From: Flavobacteriia bacterium
Lineage (GTDB): Bacteria; Bacteroidota; Bacteroidia; Flavobacteriales_D; Crocinitomicaceae
DNA: 64,000 nucleotides
Direction of reading: 5' to 3'
NCBI GenBank assembly: GCA_947446925.1
Contig: CANFHU010000001.1
Location: forward strand, 124,001-188,000
Part shown: positions 7,278 through 16,592 of the stretch, piece after piece
Numbering within the stretch: the first letter of the stretch is position 1
How the letters are laid out: every line of letters starts with the position of its first letter
Notes under the pieces: generated by a model
The model's input: the letters and a program-made list of their open reading frames with translations, nothing else
Database searches by the model: none
What the model was told of the DNA's origin: nothing
Position numbers and translations under genes: made by a program

Positions 7278-9287
7278 ATGTTAAAAATTCCATTTTCGAT
7301 TTTACTAATTTTTATAATAAGTAGTCTAAACCATTTTTATTCTCAAAATATCGATAGTTTAGTTACTAAATTAAATGCTATTCCTGACGACACGAATAAA
7401 GTACTTCTGCTAAACAAAATATCCAATTATTATATCAGTCGTGGATCTCCAAATAAATCATTGACGTACCTCGATACACAATTTGAACTATCCACCACAC
7501 TAAACTATAAAAAAGGAAAATATTTTGCCTTAATAAATTATGGTAATGTATACACCAACACTGGGAATATTGATAAAGGATTAGAATATTTTCACGAAGC
7601 AATTACTTGTTTAAAAAGTGGAATAAATGCGAAGGATCAAATCAATATGGCGGTAATTTATGCGAATATCGCGAATACCTATGGCAAAAAAATGGATATA
7701 GCAAATGGATTAAAATATTACATTTTTGCAGTACACATACTTGAAAAATTACCAAACGATAATACGACTTTCATTACTAAAATTCACCAAAATATGGCAA
7801 TCCTCTATGAACAAAATAGAGACTATAAAAAAGCACTTGAATACAATAAAAAATCCATTGCCATATTTCTAAAAAATAAAGATACACTGAATCTAGCAGG
7901 TGTATATCCAAACTTAGGAAGTACGTATTATAAATTAAAAAATTATCCCAAAGCGATTGAAACATATAAGAAAGCCTTATATTTTGCTAAAAGATCCAAA
8001 CGAATTTCTTCTGTAAGTTCTATAAATGTTGGTTTAGGACTCGTTTATCAAGACCTAAAACAATATGATCTAGCACTAAAACATCACCAAGAAGCCTACA
8101 AAATTGCTAAACAAAATGGATTGAAAGAATACATGTCCTCAAGCCTGAGTAATATTGGCGTAGACTACCACGGTTTAAAACAGTATGAGTTAGCGCTTAA
8201 ATACTTACAAGAGTCCCAAGAAATAGCAAAAGAACTAGAAAATTTATATTTAATTAAAACAAACTATCAATGTATTTCTGAAGTATATGAATCTATGAAT
8301 TTAGATGCAAAAGCATTAGAGGCTCTAAAAAAATCTTCGGAAGTAAATGATAGTATGTTTAACGATAAAAACGCTAAGAAAATCAATGAATTATCTATAA
8401 AATACGAAACAGAAAAAAAAGAGAAGAAAATTGCAATATTACATGCAGATAATCTCAAAAAACAAAAAGATAAAATTATTTTAAAAAACAACTTAGAAAA
8501 GAAAAATAGTTTAATTATTGGTACACTAATAAGTGCAATTCTATTGCTTATAACTACCATATTACTTTACAATCGTCGAAGATTAATTCTCAAAAATCAA
8601 CACCAAAAAGAAATTAATTATCAACGAGAAAATAACACAAAAGCAATTGTTCAGGCACAAGAAAAAGAACAAACAAGAATTGCAAAAGAACTACATGATA
8701 GCGTTGGAACATATCTTTCTACATTGAAAATAAATCTGCAATTATATGAAAATGAAGTAACTAAAAATAAACAACAGGAATTCTTTCAATCTTTGAAATT
8801 AATCGATAAAATTTCCAATGAATTACGAAATATTATGCGTAATCTTTCAAACGAAACTTTAAATACCTTAGGGTTAGAAAGTGCTCTCATAGATATTATT
8901 CAAGAAATAAATACCCTTGGAATTACCAAGGTAGATTACCATAATGTTGGGCTAAACACTCGATTGGAAGAAAATATAGAACACAACTTATTCCGTATCT
9001 CTCAAGAATTATTGACGAATTGTATTAAACATGCAAAAGCAACTCAAGCTACACTTCAACTAATTGAAAATGATAATGATATTACTTTAATTTTTGAAGA
9101 TAATGGAATTGGATTGAAAGAATTAAATACCACAGAATCACCTACACCTGAAGGTATGGGTCTCAAAAATATACGTAATCGTGTAGAATTTCTACATGGA
9201 AAAATACATATCGACACTAGTCCTATTAATGGAACTACATATATTATCGAAATACCTAAAAATGGTGCAGAAGTATTAACGACTTAA
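7278..9287 (+). CDS. TPR-containing sensor histidine kinase (HisKA_3 type)
   Basis: A 669-residue protein. A signal peptide (about 1-22) is followed by at least six TPR units in the periplasmic half (about 70-350), a coiled coil (about 365-405) and one membrane segment (about 411-432). The cytoplasmic kinase has a HisKA_3 dimerisation box EQTRIAKELHDSVG with phospho-acceptor His near 473, and an HATPase domain (about 560-665) with N-box ELLTNCIKHA, G1 EDNGIGL and G2 GMGLKNIRNRVE. All catalytic elements are present. It probably phosphorylates the adjacent NarL-type regulator. The last 4 bases overlap the opposing gene. Confidence 0.93.
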   Translation: MLKIPFSILLIFIISSLNHFYSQNIDSLVTKLNAIPDDTNKVLLLNKISNYYISRGSPNKSLTYLDTQFELSTTLNYKKGKYFALINYGNVYTNTGNIDKGLEYFHEAITCLKSGINAKDQINMAVIYANIANTYGKKMDIANGLKYYIFAVHILEKLPNDNTTFITKIHQNMAILYEQNRDYKKALEYNKKSIAIFLKNKDTLNLAGVYPNLGSTYYKLKNYPKAIETYKKALYFAKRSKRISSVSSINVGLGLVYQDLKQYDLALKHHQEAYKIAKQNGLKEYMSSSLSNIGVDYHGLKQYELALKYLQESQEIAKELENLYLIKTNYQCISEVYESMNLDAKALEALKKSSEVNDSMFNDKNAKKINELSIKYETEKKEKKIAILHADNLKKQKDKIILKNNLEKKNSLIIGTLISAILLLITTILLYNRRRLILKNQHQKEINYQRENNTKAIVQAQEKEQTRIAKELHDSVGTYLSTLKINLQLYENEVTKNKQQEFFQSLKLIDKISNELRNIMRNLSNETLNTLGLESALIDIIQEINTLGITKVDYHNVGLNTRLEENIEHNLFRISQELLTNCIKHAKATQATLQLIENDNDITLIFEDNGIGLKELNTTESPTPEGMGLKNIRNRVEFLHGKIHIDTSPINGTTYIIEIPKNGAEVLTT

Positions 9288-10225
9288 AAACGAATTTGTT
9301 GAATAATGAATGTAGAAGATTTTTCTGCTTTTGGATCAAATAACTCGTTTAATTTCGCATTCAAGATAAAATAATAGGGCCCCCCAATAGTTCCAGTTGT
9401 TGGAAAGGTATTTACACTTTTAAAACGATCCCAAGGTGTTGCACTTTCCCAATTGTCATACGTTCTCATTCTAATAATTTCTTGACTATAATTTGAAATT
9501 ACAACTAATTCTTTATTGGCAGGGTTATAGATAAGTCCATCAGCTCCAAGCAACAATAAACATTTCACTTTTTTAATCTCTTGCGGTTTTTTTATTGGTA
9601 TTCTATACAATATTCCAGGACTTGAGACAGCCATTAAAAACCCATCCGGATGAAAAACGATACCATTCAATCTAAATCCATCACCTTTCCATTCGTCGTA
9701 AGTTGTAAAAATTGAAGGAGTTCCTGCGGCATCCACCTTATAAATAATCGGTGAAAAACTATTTGTCACGTATACATTCCCTTCATTATCAAACGTTACG
9801 TCATTCGCGAAATTGAAACCGCTCGCATTCAAAGCTCCCAAATCAGCAATGTACTTTTGAGCACCCGTAGTAGCGTCATAGGCAATCAACTTTGCAAATT
9901 TACGTTGTGTTGCTGCAGTCGTTTTCGTGGATACACCTGGGTCGGATGTACATACATATAATGTATTTGTTTTTTCATTCAAACGTAAACCAATAGCTGA
10001 AATCATCTCAGGTGAATCAACAAAAATCGTATAATTTCCTTTACGGTCAACCGTCCCTATCTTTCCATGACGCAGAGAACTTACAAAAAACACATCGCGT
10101 TTTGCATGGTATGCAATTCCTTCAGGATACAAAGTATCTGATTTAAAAGTGATGTCTTGCGCATGAATGGTCAAGGTTGTTAAGAATGTAAAAAATATAG
10201 CATTTAGTGCAATAAAATGTTTCAT
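9284..10225 (-). CDS. SMP-30/gluconolactonase-like beta-propeller protein, secreted
   Basis: A 313-residue protein with a signal peptide (MKHFIALNAIFFTFLTTLTI, cleaved near AQD). The body reads as an NHL/SMP-30 six-bladed propeller: TLYPEGIAYHAKRDVFFVSS near the start, FANDVTFDNEGNVYVTNSFS in the middle, LNGIVFHPDGFLMAV and GADGLIYNPANKELVVISN later, each blade bringing an acidic or Asn metal-type residue to the centre. Relatives include lactonases and strictosidine-synthase-like esterases; the substrate here is unknown. It stands alone on the minus strand, its end overlapping the histidine kinase gene by 4 bases. Confidence 0.75.
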   Translation of the reverse strand: MKHFIALNAIFFTFLTTLTIHAQDITFKSDTLYPEGIAYHAKRDVFFVSSLRHGKIGTVDRKGNYTIFVDSPEMISAIGLRLNEKTNTLYVCTSDPGVSTKTTAATQRKFAKLIAYDATTGAQKYIADLGALNASGFNFANDVTFDNEGNVYVTNSFSPIIYKVDAAGTPSIFTTYDEWKGDGFRLNGIVFHPDGFLMAVSSPGILYRIPIKKPQEIKKVKCLLLLGADGLIYNPANKELVVISNYSQEIIRMRTYDNWESATPWDRFKSVNTFPTTGTIGGPYYFILNAKLNELFDPKAEKSSTFIIQQIRF

Positions 10226-10374
10226 GCGTGTTAGAATTAAATTTTACACAAAACTGCTCATTTATTTAGTATGGAACAATCATTTTTTGAATTATCTACC
10301 ATTACCTAATACCAATTTTAGTCATAAGTTTTGGTATATTCTTTATTTTTACATGAACAAAATTTAGTAAAACC

Positions 10375-11253
10375 ATGCTCACCATCCAAAACTCTTCCTT
10401 CAAAATTTCAGTCACTAAAATCGGTGCTGAACTATGTAGCTTATTCTCCAAAGAAAAAAATATGGAGTTTATGTGGAATGCAAATCCTACTATTTGGGGA
10501 AGTCATGCACCCGTGCTGTTTCCTATCATTGGTTGTTTGAAAGATGGAAATTTTTTGTTCGAAGGAAATACTTATTCTGTTCCAAAACATGGATTTATAC
10601 GAAATAATGCTAGTTTAGAAAACAAAATCGTTGGGGAAAATTGCATTGAATTTCGTTCTATCTATAAGGAAGAATCCTTGAAGAATTATCCGTTTAAATA
10701 CGAATTTATCATACGATTTATCTTGCAAGAAAATGGTGTAAAAGTCGAACATACCATCACCAATCACGATACGCAAAATCCGATGTATTTCTCCCTTGGA
10801 GGACATCCAGGATTTAATTGTCCATTTTTTGAGAACGAAAAATACGAAGATTATTATATTGAATTTGAAGTCCCTGAAACCGACAAAACGTGGTTGGTTA
10901 GCAAAGAAGGACTCATTGAAAATCAAACAATACCTTATTTAAAAGACACAAAAAAACTTCCGCTACACTCGGAGATTTTTGCTAAAGACGCATTGATTTT
11001 TAAGAATTTAAGTTCGAAAAAAGTAACATTGAAATCAAAGAATCATTCTGTTGCATTATCGGTTGACATCTCCGAATTCGACTACCTTGGACTTTGGGCT
11101 AAGCCAAATGCTCCTTTCGTTTGTATCGAACCTTGGCTGGGCATTTCTGATTCTGTGAATACAAATCAAGATATTACACAGAAAGAAGGAATTCAACGTT
11201 TGGAAATTGGAGAAACAAAGGTGATTTCGTTTGAAATAAACATTGAGCATTAA
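10375..11253 (+). CDS. Aldose 1-epimerase family protein (galactose mutarotase-like)
   Basis: A 292-residue cytosolic protein without signal peptide. It matches the YeaD/LacX-like branch of the mutarotase superfamily: an N-terminal beta-sandwich (ISVTKIGAELCSLFSKEKN), WNANPTIWGSHAPVLFPIIG, KHGFIRN with the conserved His, the GGHPGFNCPF segment carrying the second catalytic-type His, and CIEPWLGISDS with the Glu near the end. It would interconvert anomers of a hexose or hexose-6-phosphate; the sugar is not known. A 52-bp perfect palindrome follows 5 bases after the stop. Confidence 0.85.
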   Translation: MLTIQNSSFKISVTKIGAELCSLFSKEKNMEFMWNANPTIWGSHAPVLFPIIGCLKDGNFLFEGNTYSVPKHGFIRNNASLENKIVGENCIEFRSIYKEESLKNYPFKYEFIIRFILQENGVKVEHTITNHDTQNPMYFSLGGHPGFNCPFFENEKYEDYYIEFEVPETDKTWLVSKEGLIENQTIPYLKDTKKLPLHSEIFAKDALIFKNLSSKKVTLKSKNHSVALSVDISEFDYLGLWAKPNAPFVCIEPWLGISDSVNTNQDITQKEGIQRLEIGETKVISFEINIEH

Positions 11254-11258
11254 ATTAC

Positions 11259-11310
11259 TTTCGATTTTTAGTAGGGATAGGGCATGCCCTATCCCTACTA
11301 AAAATCGAAA
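11259..11310. repeat. 52-bp perfect palindrome with GTAG...CTAC core (REP-like, copy 1)
   Basis: Every base from 11259 to 11284 pairs with 11310 to 11285. The central 28 bp (11271-11298), which starts GTAGGGAT and ends ATCCCTAC, is identical to 41426-41453 inside the RAYT gene. The outer 12-bp arms (TTTCGATTTTTA and its complement) are unlike those of the other copies. It lies 5 bases after the epimerase stop and about 100 bases from the converging MFS gene end, so it could also act as a transcription terminator. Confidence 0.9.
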
Positions 11311-11411
11311 CTAAATTATTATTTAATCACTACGCCCCCAATATCTTCAAATACTTCTCCAAACATTCTATTTTACATCAGCAATAAAATGATGAAACTC
11401 CTCTTTATTAT

Positions 11412-12602
11412 CTATTTTATTACCCGTCGAAATAAAATAAGTGCTATCAAAATAAAGAAACTACCAAAGACAAATGGCATTCCTAAAATTGGGTTAGAAA
11501 GCGTAGAAAAGAAATAGAAGATAGTCATCATCATGGGTGGACCAATAATTTCTGAGATACTTAAAACACTCGTCATCACTCCCTGTAATTCTCCTTGTTC
11601 ATTTTCAGATGTTTTGTTAGACATAATTGAACTAATCGCAGGATGTGCAAGTCCAGAAAAGGCATACGGAAGCATAAATGCATATAACATCCAACTGTTT
11701 GAAGCAAAAGCAATGGCTAACATCGTAAATACGGTGATCACCATACTCAATGTTGCTGTTTTTTCATCACCCAATTTCTTGGATATCTTTCCAGCTAAAC
11801 CTCCTTGAATGATAGCGATGCAAACTCCAACTGCAGTTAAAGAATAACCTACATCCCGGATTTTCCATCCAAATTTTTCAATCGTGTAATAATTCCAGGT
11901 ACTTTGAATGGCCATAGAGCCTAAAAACAATAGAAACAAAACAACAAAAACCCAAGCAAACTTTTTGTATTTCTTTAATTGAAAAAAAGCACCGATCGGA
12001 TTCGAACGTTTCCAAGAAAAGGCACGTCGATTCTCTAAAGACAAGGATTCTTTTAGCACAATCGCACCATAAATCAAGTTCAATAACGATAAACCAGCTG
12101 CAAACAAAAATGGTGCACGCATGTTAAAATCTCCTAAAAGCCCACCAATCGCTGGTCCAATTACGAATCCTATCCCAAATGCAGCACCTACCATTCCAAA
12201 GTTTTTGGTTTTATTTTCTGGTGTTGAAATGTCTGCTATATAAGCAGTTGCGGTAGTGTAACTTGCGCCAAACATACCCGCCAAACAACGACCAACAACT
12301 AACCATACCAACGATGGAGCAAAATACATAAACACATAATCTACTCCTAAACCAAATAAGGATAATAACAAAATCGGCCGTCGCCCATAGCGATCACTCA
12401 ATGCACCTATAATTGGAGAAAACAAAAACTGCATACATGCATAACATCCCAAAATTGGACCGTAATACTTTGCAGATTCTTTTATACTTATATGAGCTAT
12501 ATCCGCAACTAAACTTGGTAAAGATGGAATAATGATACCTAAACCAGTAGAATCAATAACAATAGTGATGAATATGAAGAGAAAAGCGTTTTTTGGATGC
12601 AT
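11412..12602 (-). CDS. MFS transporter, TCR/Tet-type drug:H+ antiporter-like
   Basis: About 396 residues with twelve predicted membrane segments. TM1 FLFIFITIVIDSTGLGIIIP and loop 2-3 GALSDRYGRRPILLL are the TetA-type signatures (G-x-x-x-D-R-x-G-R-R), and motif C-like GAAFGIGFVIGPAIGG lies in TM5. Relatives export tetracyclines or other compounds, but many chromosomal members have no known drug, so resistance should not be assumed. The ATG at 12602 (MHPKNAFLF) is preferred over one 18 bases upstream, which would overlap the ATPase gene by 17 bases. It is probably co-transcribed with the FtsE-like gene. Confidence 0.85.
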   Translation of the reverse strand: MHPKNAFLFIFITIVIDSTGLGIIIPSLPSLVADIAHISIKESAKYYGPILGCYACMQFLFSPIIGALSDRYGRRPILLLSLFGLGVDYVFMYFAPSLVWLVVGRCLAGMFGASYTTATAYIADISTPENKTKNFGMVGAAFGIGFVIGPAIGGLLGDFNMRAPFLFAAGLSLLNLIYGAIVLKESLSLENRRAFSWKRSNPIGAFFQLKKYKKFAWVFVVLFLLFLGSMAIQSTWNYYTIEKFGWKIRDVGYSLTAVGVCIAIIQGGLAGKISKKLGDEKTATLSMVITVFTMLAIAFASNSWMLYAFMLPYAFSGLAHPAISSIMSNKTSENEQGELQGVMTSVLSISEIIGPPMMMTIFYFFSTLSNPILGMPFVFGSFFILIALILFRRVIK

Positions 12603-12603
12603 A

Positions 12604-13311
12604 CTAAAATTTAGTCTCAAAAGGATTAAAAGACCCCATTCCCTCTACTTCTTTTAAGGTACTATTTTCTACACGCATAACACGGTGTGGAAATTTTTCT
12701 ACCAAAGACATATCATGGGTTGCCATCAAAACGGCTGTTTTTTGTTCTTGTGCAATTGCCATTAAAACACGCATAATTTCTTCCGAGGTTTCAGGATCTA
12801 AATTACCTGTTGGCTCATCTGCTAATATTAATTCTGGTTTATTAAGTAAGGCGCGGGCTATCGTCACACGCTGTTGTTCTCCACCGGATAGTGCAAATGG
12901 CATCGTGTGTAACTTATTCTCTAAACCTACAATAGCTAAAACTTCGTTGATACGAATGTCAATTAACGCTTTATCAATCCAGCCTGTAGCCTTTAAAACG
13001 AATGCTAAATTTTCATAGACTGTACGGTCAGTCAATAATTGAAAATCCTGAAAAACAATCCCAATTTTTCGACGTAACATCGGAATATCTTTTTTTCCTA
13101 ATGTTCGCAAGTCAAATCCGACTACAGTCCCCTCTCCTTCTGTCAATAAAAGTTCCCCATAAAGCAACTTTAAAATACTACTCTTTCCCGTTCCGGTTCT
13201 TCCAATTAAATAAACGATATCATTCTCGCTTAATTCCAAATTTACAGACGATAAAACCTCTTTCTCTTGTTGTTTTATTGTGCAATTTTTCAACGAAATT
13301 ACTTGTTCCAT
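12604..13311 (-). CDS. ftsE: ABC transporter ATPase, FtsE-like
   Basis: A 235-residue single ATPase domain. Walker A is GRTGTGKSS, the Q-loop VFQDFQ, the signature LSGGEQQRVTIARAL, Walker B LILADEPTGNLDPE and the switch His ATHD. The text between Q-loop and signature, and RRKIGIVFQDFQLLTDRTVY, fit FtsE, the ATPase that with FtsX controls cell-wall hydrolysis at division. An FtsX permease is not adjacent; the gene is followed by an MFS transporter instead. The LolD/MacB ATPases are close relatives, so the symbol is probable rather than certain. Confidence 0.8.
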   Translation of the reverse strand: MEQVISLKNCTIKQQEKEVLSSVNLELSENDIVYLIGRTGTGKSSILKLLYGELLLTEGEGTVVGFDLRTLGKKDIPMLRRKIGIVFQDFQLLTDRTVYENLAFVLKATGWIDKALIDIRINEVLAIVGLENKLHTMPFALSGGEQQRVTIARALLNKPELILADEPTGNLDPETSEEIMRVLMAIAQEQKTAVLMATHDMSLVEKFPHRVMRVENSTLKEVEGMGSFNPFETKF

Positions 13312-13465
13312 ACTAGCATGACTTTGTTGTAAAATTCATAAATAATAATTCTGTAAAAGAATCGTTCTAAATATTATCTTAACACGACCACGTGTAAAAC
13401 TTTTAAAATACGCGCTTTTCATAGCGATTATGCACTTTAAATTTACTATTTCAAAATTGAAGAAT

Positions 13466-16400
13466 ATGAGCCGTTTTTTGGTTATCCTTACATTTTTTAT
13501 AATCCTACCTGTAACTGCGCAAATGACTGCAAAGTACACGAATGAATACGTTATTTTTGAACGTGCACAAGACTTGTTTGCAAAAGAACAATATGGTGCT
13601 GCGAGACAAGAATTTAGAACCTATTTGGATAAATGCACGGAAAAAAATGACCCAACATACACCAAAGCTTCCTACTATGAAGCGATAGCTGCATTAGAAT
13701 TACAACAGAATGATGCTGTTGCTTTAGTGGAAAACTTTATCAAAAATTATCCGGAAAGTATTTATAAATCAAATATTTACTTCAAACTAGGAAACTATTA
13801 CTACGGAAAAAAAGATTATAAGACGACCATTTTATGGTTCAGTAAACTAGGTAAATCCGAAATTACACGGGAACAACGCGACGAATATTTCTTTAAATTG
13901 GGGTATTCCTACTTTCAATTGAAGAAATACCCAGAAAGTAGAAATGCTTTATATGAAGTAAAAAATAGTAAAACACACTATGGTGCTCCTGCTCTATATT
14001 ACTTTTCCCATATCGCCTACCAAGACAAATCGTATCAAACTGCATTAGAGGGATTTCTGAAACTTAAAGCAGATAATATGTATGGATCCTTGGTGCCTTA
14101 CTACATATGCCAAATCTACTATTACCAAGGAAAATACGAAGAAGTAGCACAATTTGCATCCACATTAAACGATAGTACAAGTAAAGCAAATCAAAAACAA
14201 GTAAACCAAATTATCGGGGATGCATACTACCGTACCGGGAAATTCGATAAAGCAACAAACTATTTAGAACAATACGGAAAAGCAACGAAATCGTCGAGAG
14301 AAGAAGATTACAAACTTGGATATACGTATTTTAAAACGGGACAATACGATAAAGCAATCAAACAACTGGATAAAGTAACGGCTACCAAAGATGAAATGGG
14401 TCAATTATCTTATTACCATATTGCAGAATGTTACCTTCGTAAAGGGGATAATTTAGCTGCACGTAAGGCATTTGAAGTTGCTGCAAATCTAGACATTAGT
14501 CCTACTGTTCAAGAAGATGCATTATACAACTTCGCGGTATTATCTTATAAAATTGATGTAAACCCGTTTAATGAGGCGCTAAAAGCATTGACTTTATACT
14601 TACAAAAATATCCAGAATCCAAACGTAAACAAGAGGTATATGAATACCTCATCAACGTCTATACACAAACTAGTAACTACGATGAAGCATTAAAATCCTT
14701 GGATAAAATTGCTAAAATGGATATTAAACTTGGAACCGCTTACCAAATTATTGCTTACAACCGAGGAACAGAACTTTTCTTAAAAGGAAATTATTTTAAA
14801 GCGATTGATGCCTACGAATTAGTAGACAAACATCCTGTTGATTTAGTAATCTCTGCAAAAGCAAAATATTGGAAATCTGAAGCGCATTTTTTATCTAAAA
14901 ATTACATAAAAGCAATTCAAGGTTTCAAATCGTTCCTAGATTTTCATACGGTATATATGCATGATCTTCGCGCAGATGCATACTATAGTTTGGGATATGC
15001 CTATTTAGAAAAACAAGAATTTAAAGCAGTGATCGAATCTTTTAAAATGTATTTGGAAGAATCTAAAAGTTCAAAAAATAAAGAAAAAAGATTGGATGCT
15101 TATATGCGTTTAGCAGATGCATATTATATGCTAAAAGACAATGATTTAGCGATTAGATATTACAAAGAAGCATATGAACTAAAAAATGGATTTGAAGACC
15201 AGGCTTTATACTACATTTCAAAAGCATATGAATATAAAGGAGACTATGCAAATAGTATTCTTTATTTAGAAAATTTGATAAACACGTACACGCAATCCAA
15301 ATATTTAATGACTTCGATGTATGAATTAGGTTTGACTTACCGACTTCAAAAACAAGATGCGAAGGCTTTATCCTATTTTGAAAAAGTAATTAAAGATTAC
15401 CCTGAATCCATTTTGGTGAAAAGTGCCATGATCGAAATTGGAGATATTTATTTAAAAAGAGCGGATTACATAACAGCAGAACAAACATTTAAAAAAGTGC
15501 TAGAATCCTATAGTTCTGATCGTAAAACATGTGCAGATGCAGTGAATGGACTGATAAATATGTTTAAAGCGCAACTACAACCAGATCGTGTAGAAGAAAT
15601 TTTAACTCAATATGATTGCGCTGAATTCTCAAAAGATCAACAAGAAGAAATATATTACCAAGCTGCTTTTGATCCATACGTAGATAGCGCATATACACAA
15701 GCAATACCTGTAATCGAAAAATACTTGAATAAATTCCCTGCTGGTAAATTTCAAATTGAAATGACCTCTTATTTAGCAAATGCTCATTTTCAATTAAAAC
15801 AAGAAGATACTGCCATTAAGATATACCGTAAATTATTGGATGGTCCAACAACAGACTTCTCCGAACTTGCTGCTGTTCGTGTTTCTAAATATCTATATAA
15901 CAACAAGAAATACGATGAGGCACTTACGTATTACACGAAATTAGAAAACATAAGTTCTAAAGCAGATATCCTTAAAAACACGCATATCGGTTTGATGCGT
16001 TGTCATTTCATATCGGAACATTGGAACACTGCTTCGGAATATGCTACGAAAGTGTTAACTTCTTCTCAATTAACAAGTAATATTAAATTAGAAGCAGAAT
16101 TTGCATTAGGGGTTTCTAGTTACCATTTAGTAAAACATAGCGAGGCAAAAAAATCATTATCCTTTGTCATTGCAAATACAACAACCGAAATCGCAGCTGA
16201 ATCACGTTATTTGATTGCGGAAATGAGTTTCAATGACCGTGCATTGGATCAAGCAACTTTGGAAGTAAAAGAAGTGATTTCCATGAAACCTGCATATGAT
16301 TATTGGATTGCAAAAGCACTACTTTTGGATGCAAAAATATTTGTCGAAAAAGCAGACCTTTTCCAAGCAGAACAAACGCTAAACACAATCATCGAAAACT

Positions 16401-16591
16401 ATCCACACCAAGAAGATGGTATTCTAGCAGATGCAAAAAAACAATTGGAGGAAGTAATGCTGAAAAAAATACCACCGAAAGCAGAAGAACCTATCCCTGT
16501 AGAACAGCCAACAGAAATCGAAATTGATGAAAGTAAGCCTGTAGAAATTGAAGATATTATCGAAGAAGTTCAACCTGAAAAACAAAACTAA
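13466..16591 (+). CDS. Large TPR protein, exported
   Basis: About 1041 residues. The ATG at 13466 gives a clean signal peptide (MSRFLVILTFFIILPVTAQ), so it is preferred over the ATG 36 bases earlier. The whole mature chain is made of tetratricopeptide-like helical pairs (recurring YYxxGKYxxA, AYYxLGxAYxxxxxYxxA), roughly 20 units, ending in an acidic Pro/Glu tail. It is probably a periplasmic scaffold. The outer-membrane barrel gene starts 1 base after its stop, so the two are an operon and probably a complex. Specific function unknown. Confidence 0.85.
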   Translation: MSRFLVILTFFIILPVTAQMTAKYTNEYVIFERAQDLFAKEQYGAARQEFRTYLDKCTEKNDPTYTKASYYEAIAALELQQNDAVALVENFIKNYPESIYKSNIYFKLGNYYYGKKDYKTTILWFSKLGKSEITREQRDEYFFKLGYSYFQLKKYPESRNALYEVKNSKTHYGAPALYYFSHIAYQDKSYQTALEGFLKLKADNMYGSLVPYYICQIYYYQGKYEEVAQFASTLNDSTSKANQKQVNQIIGDAYYRTGKFDKATNYLEQYGKATKSSREEDYKLGYTYFKTGQYDKAIKQLDKVTATKDEMGQLSYYHIAECYLRKGDNLAARKAFEVAANLDISPTVQEDALYNFAVLSYKIDVNPFNEALKALTLYLQKYPESKRKQEVYEYLINVYTQTSNYDEALKSLDKIAKMDIKLGTAYQIIAYNRGTELFLKGNYFKAIDAYELVDKHPVDLVISAKAKYWKSEAHFLSKNYIKAIQGFKSFLDFHTVYMHDLRADAYYSLGYAYLEKQEFKAVIESFKMYLEESKSSKNKEKRLDAYMRLADAYYMLKDNDLAIRYYKEAYELKNGFEDQALYYISKAYEYKGDYANSILYLENLINTYTQSKYLMTSMYELGLTYRLQKQDAKALSYFEKVIKDYPESILVKSAMIEIGDIYLKRADYITAEQTFKKVLESYSSDRKTCADAVNGLINMFKAQLQPDRVEEILTQYDCAEFSKDQQEEIYYQAAFDPYVDSAYTQAIPVIEKYLNKFPAGKFQIEMTSYLANAHFQLKQEDTAIKIYRKLLDGPTTDFSELAAVRVSKYLYNNKKYDEALTYYTKLENISSKADILKNTHIGLMRCHFISEHWNTASEYATKVLTSSQLTSNIKLEAEFALGVSSYHLVKHSEAKKSLSFVIANTTTEIAAESRYLIAEMSFNDRALDQATLEVKEVISMKPAYDYWIAKALLLDAKIFVEKADLFQAEQTLNTIIENYPHQEDGILADAKKQLEEVMLKKIPPKAEEPIPVEQPTEIEIDESKPVEIEDIIEEVQPEKQN

Positions 16592-16592
16592 A

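Noticed and set aside
11313-11411. Possible degenerate coding remnant on the minus strand (IDNKEEFHHFIADVK, then a shifted ECLEKYLKILGA)
   Set aside because: Two short frames joined by an assumed frameshift; too little sequence to assign a family, could be chance in AT-rich DNA.
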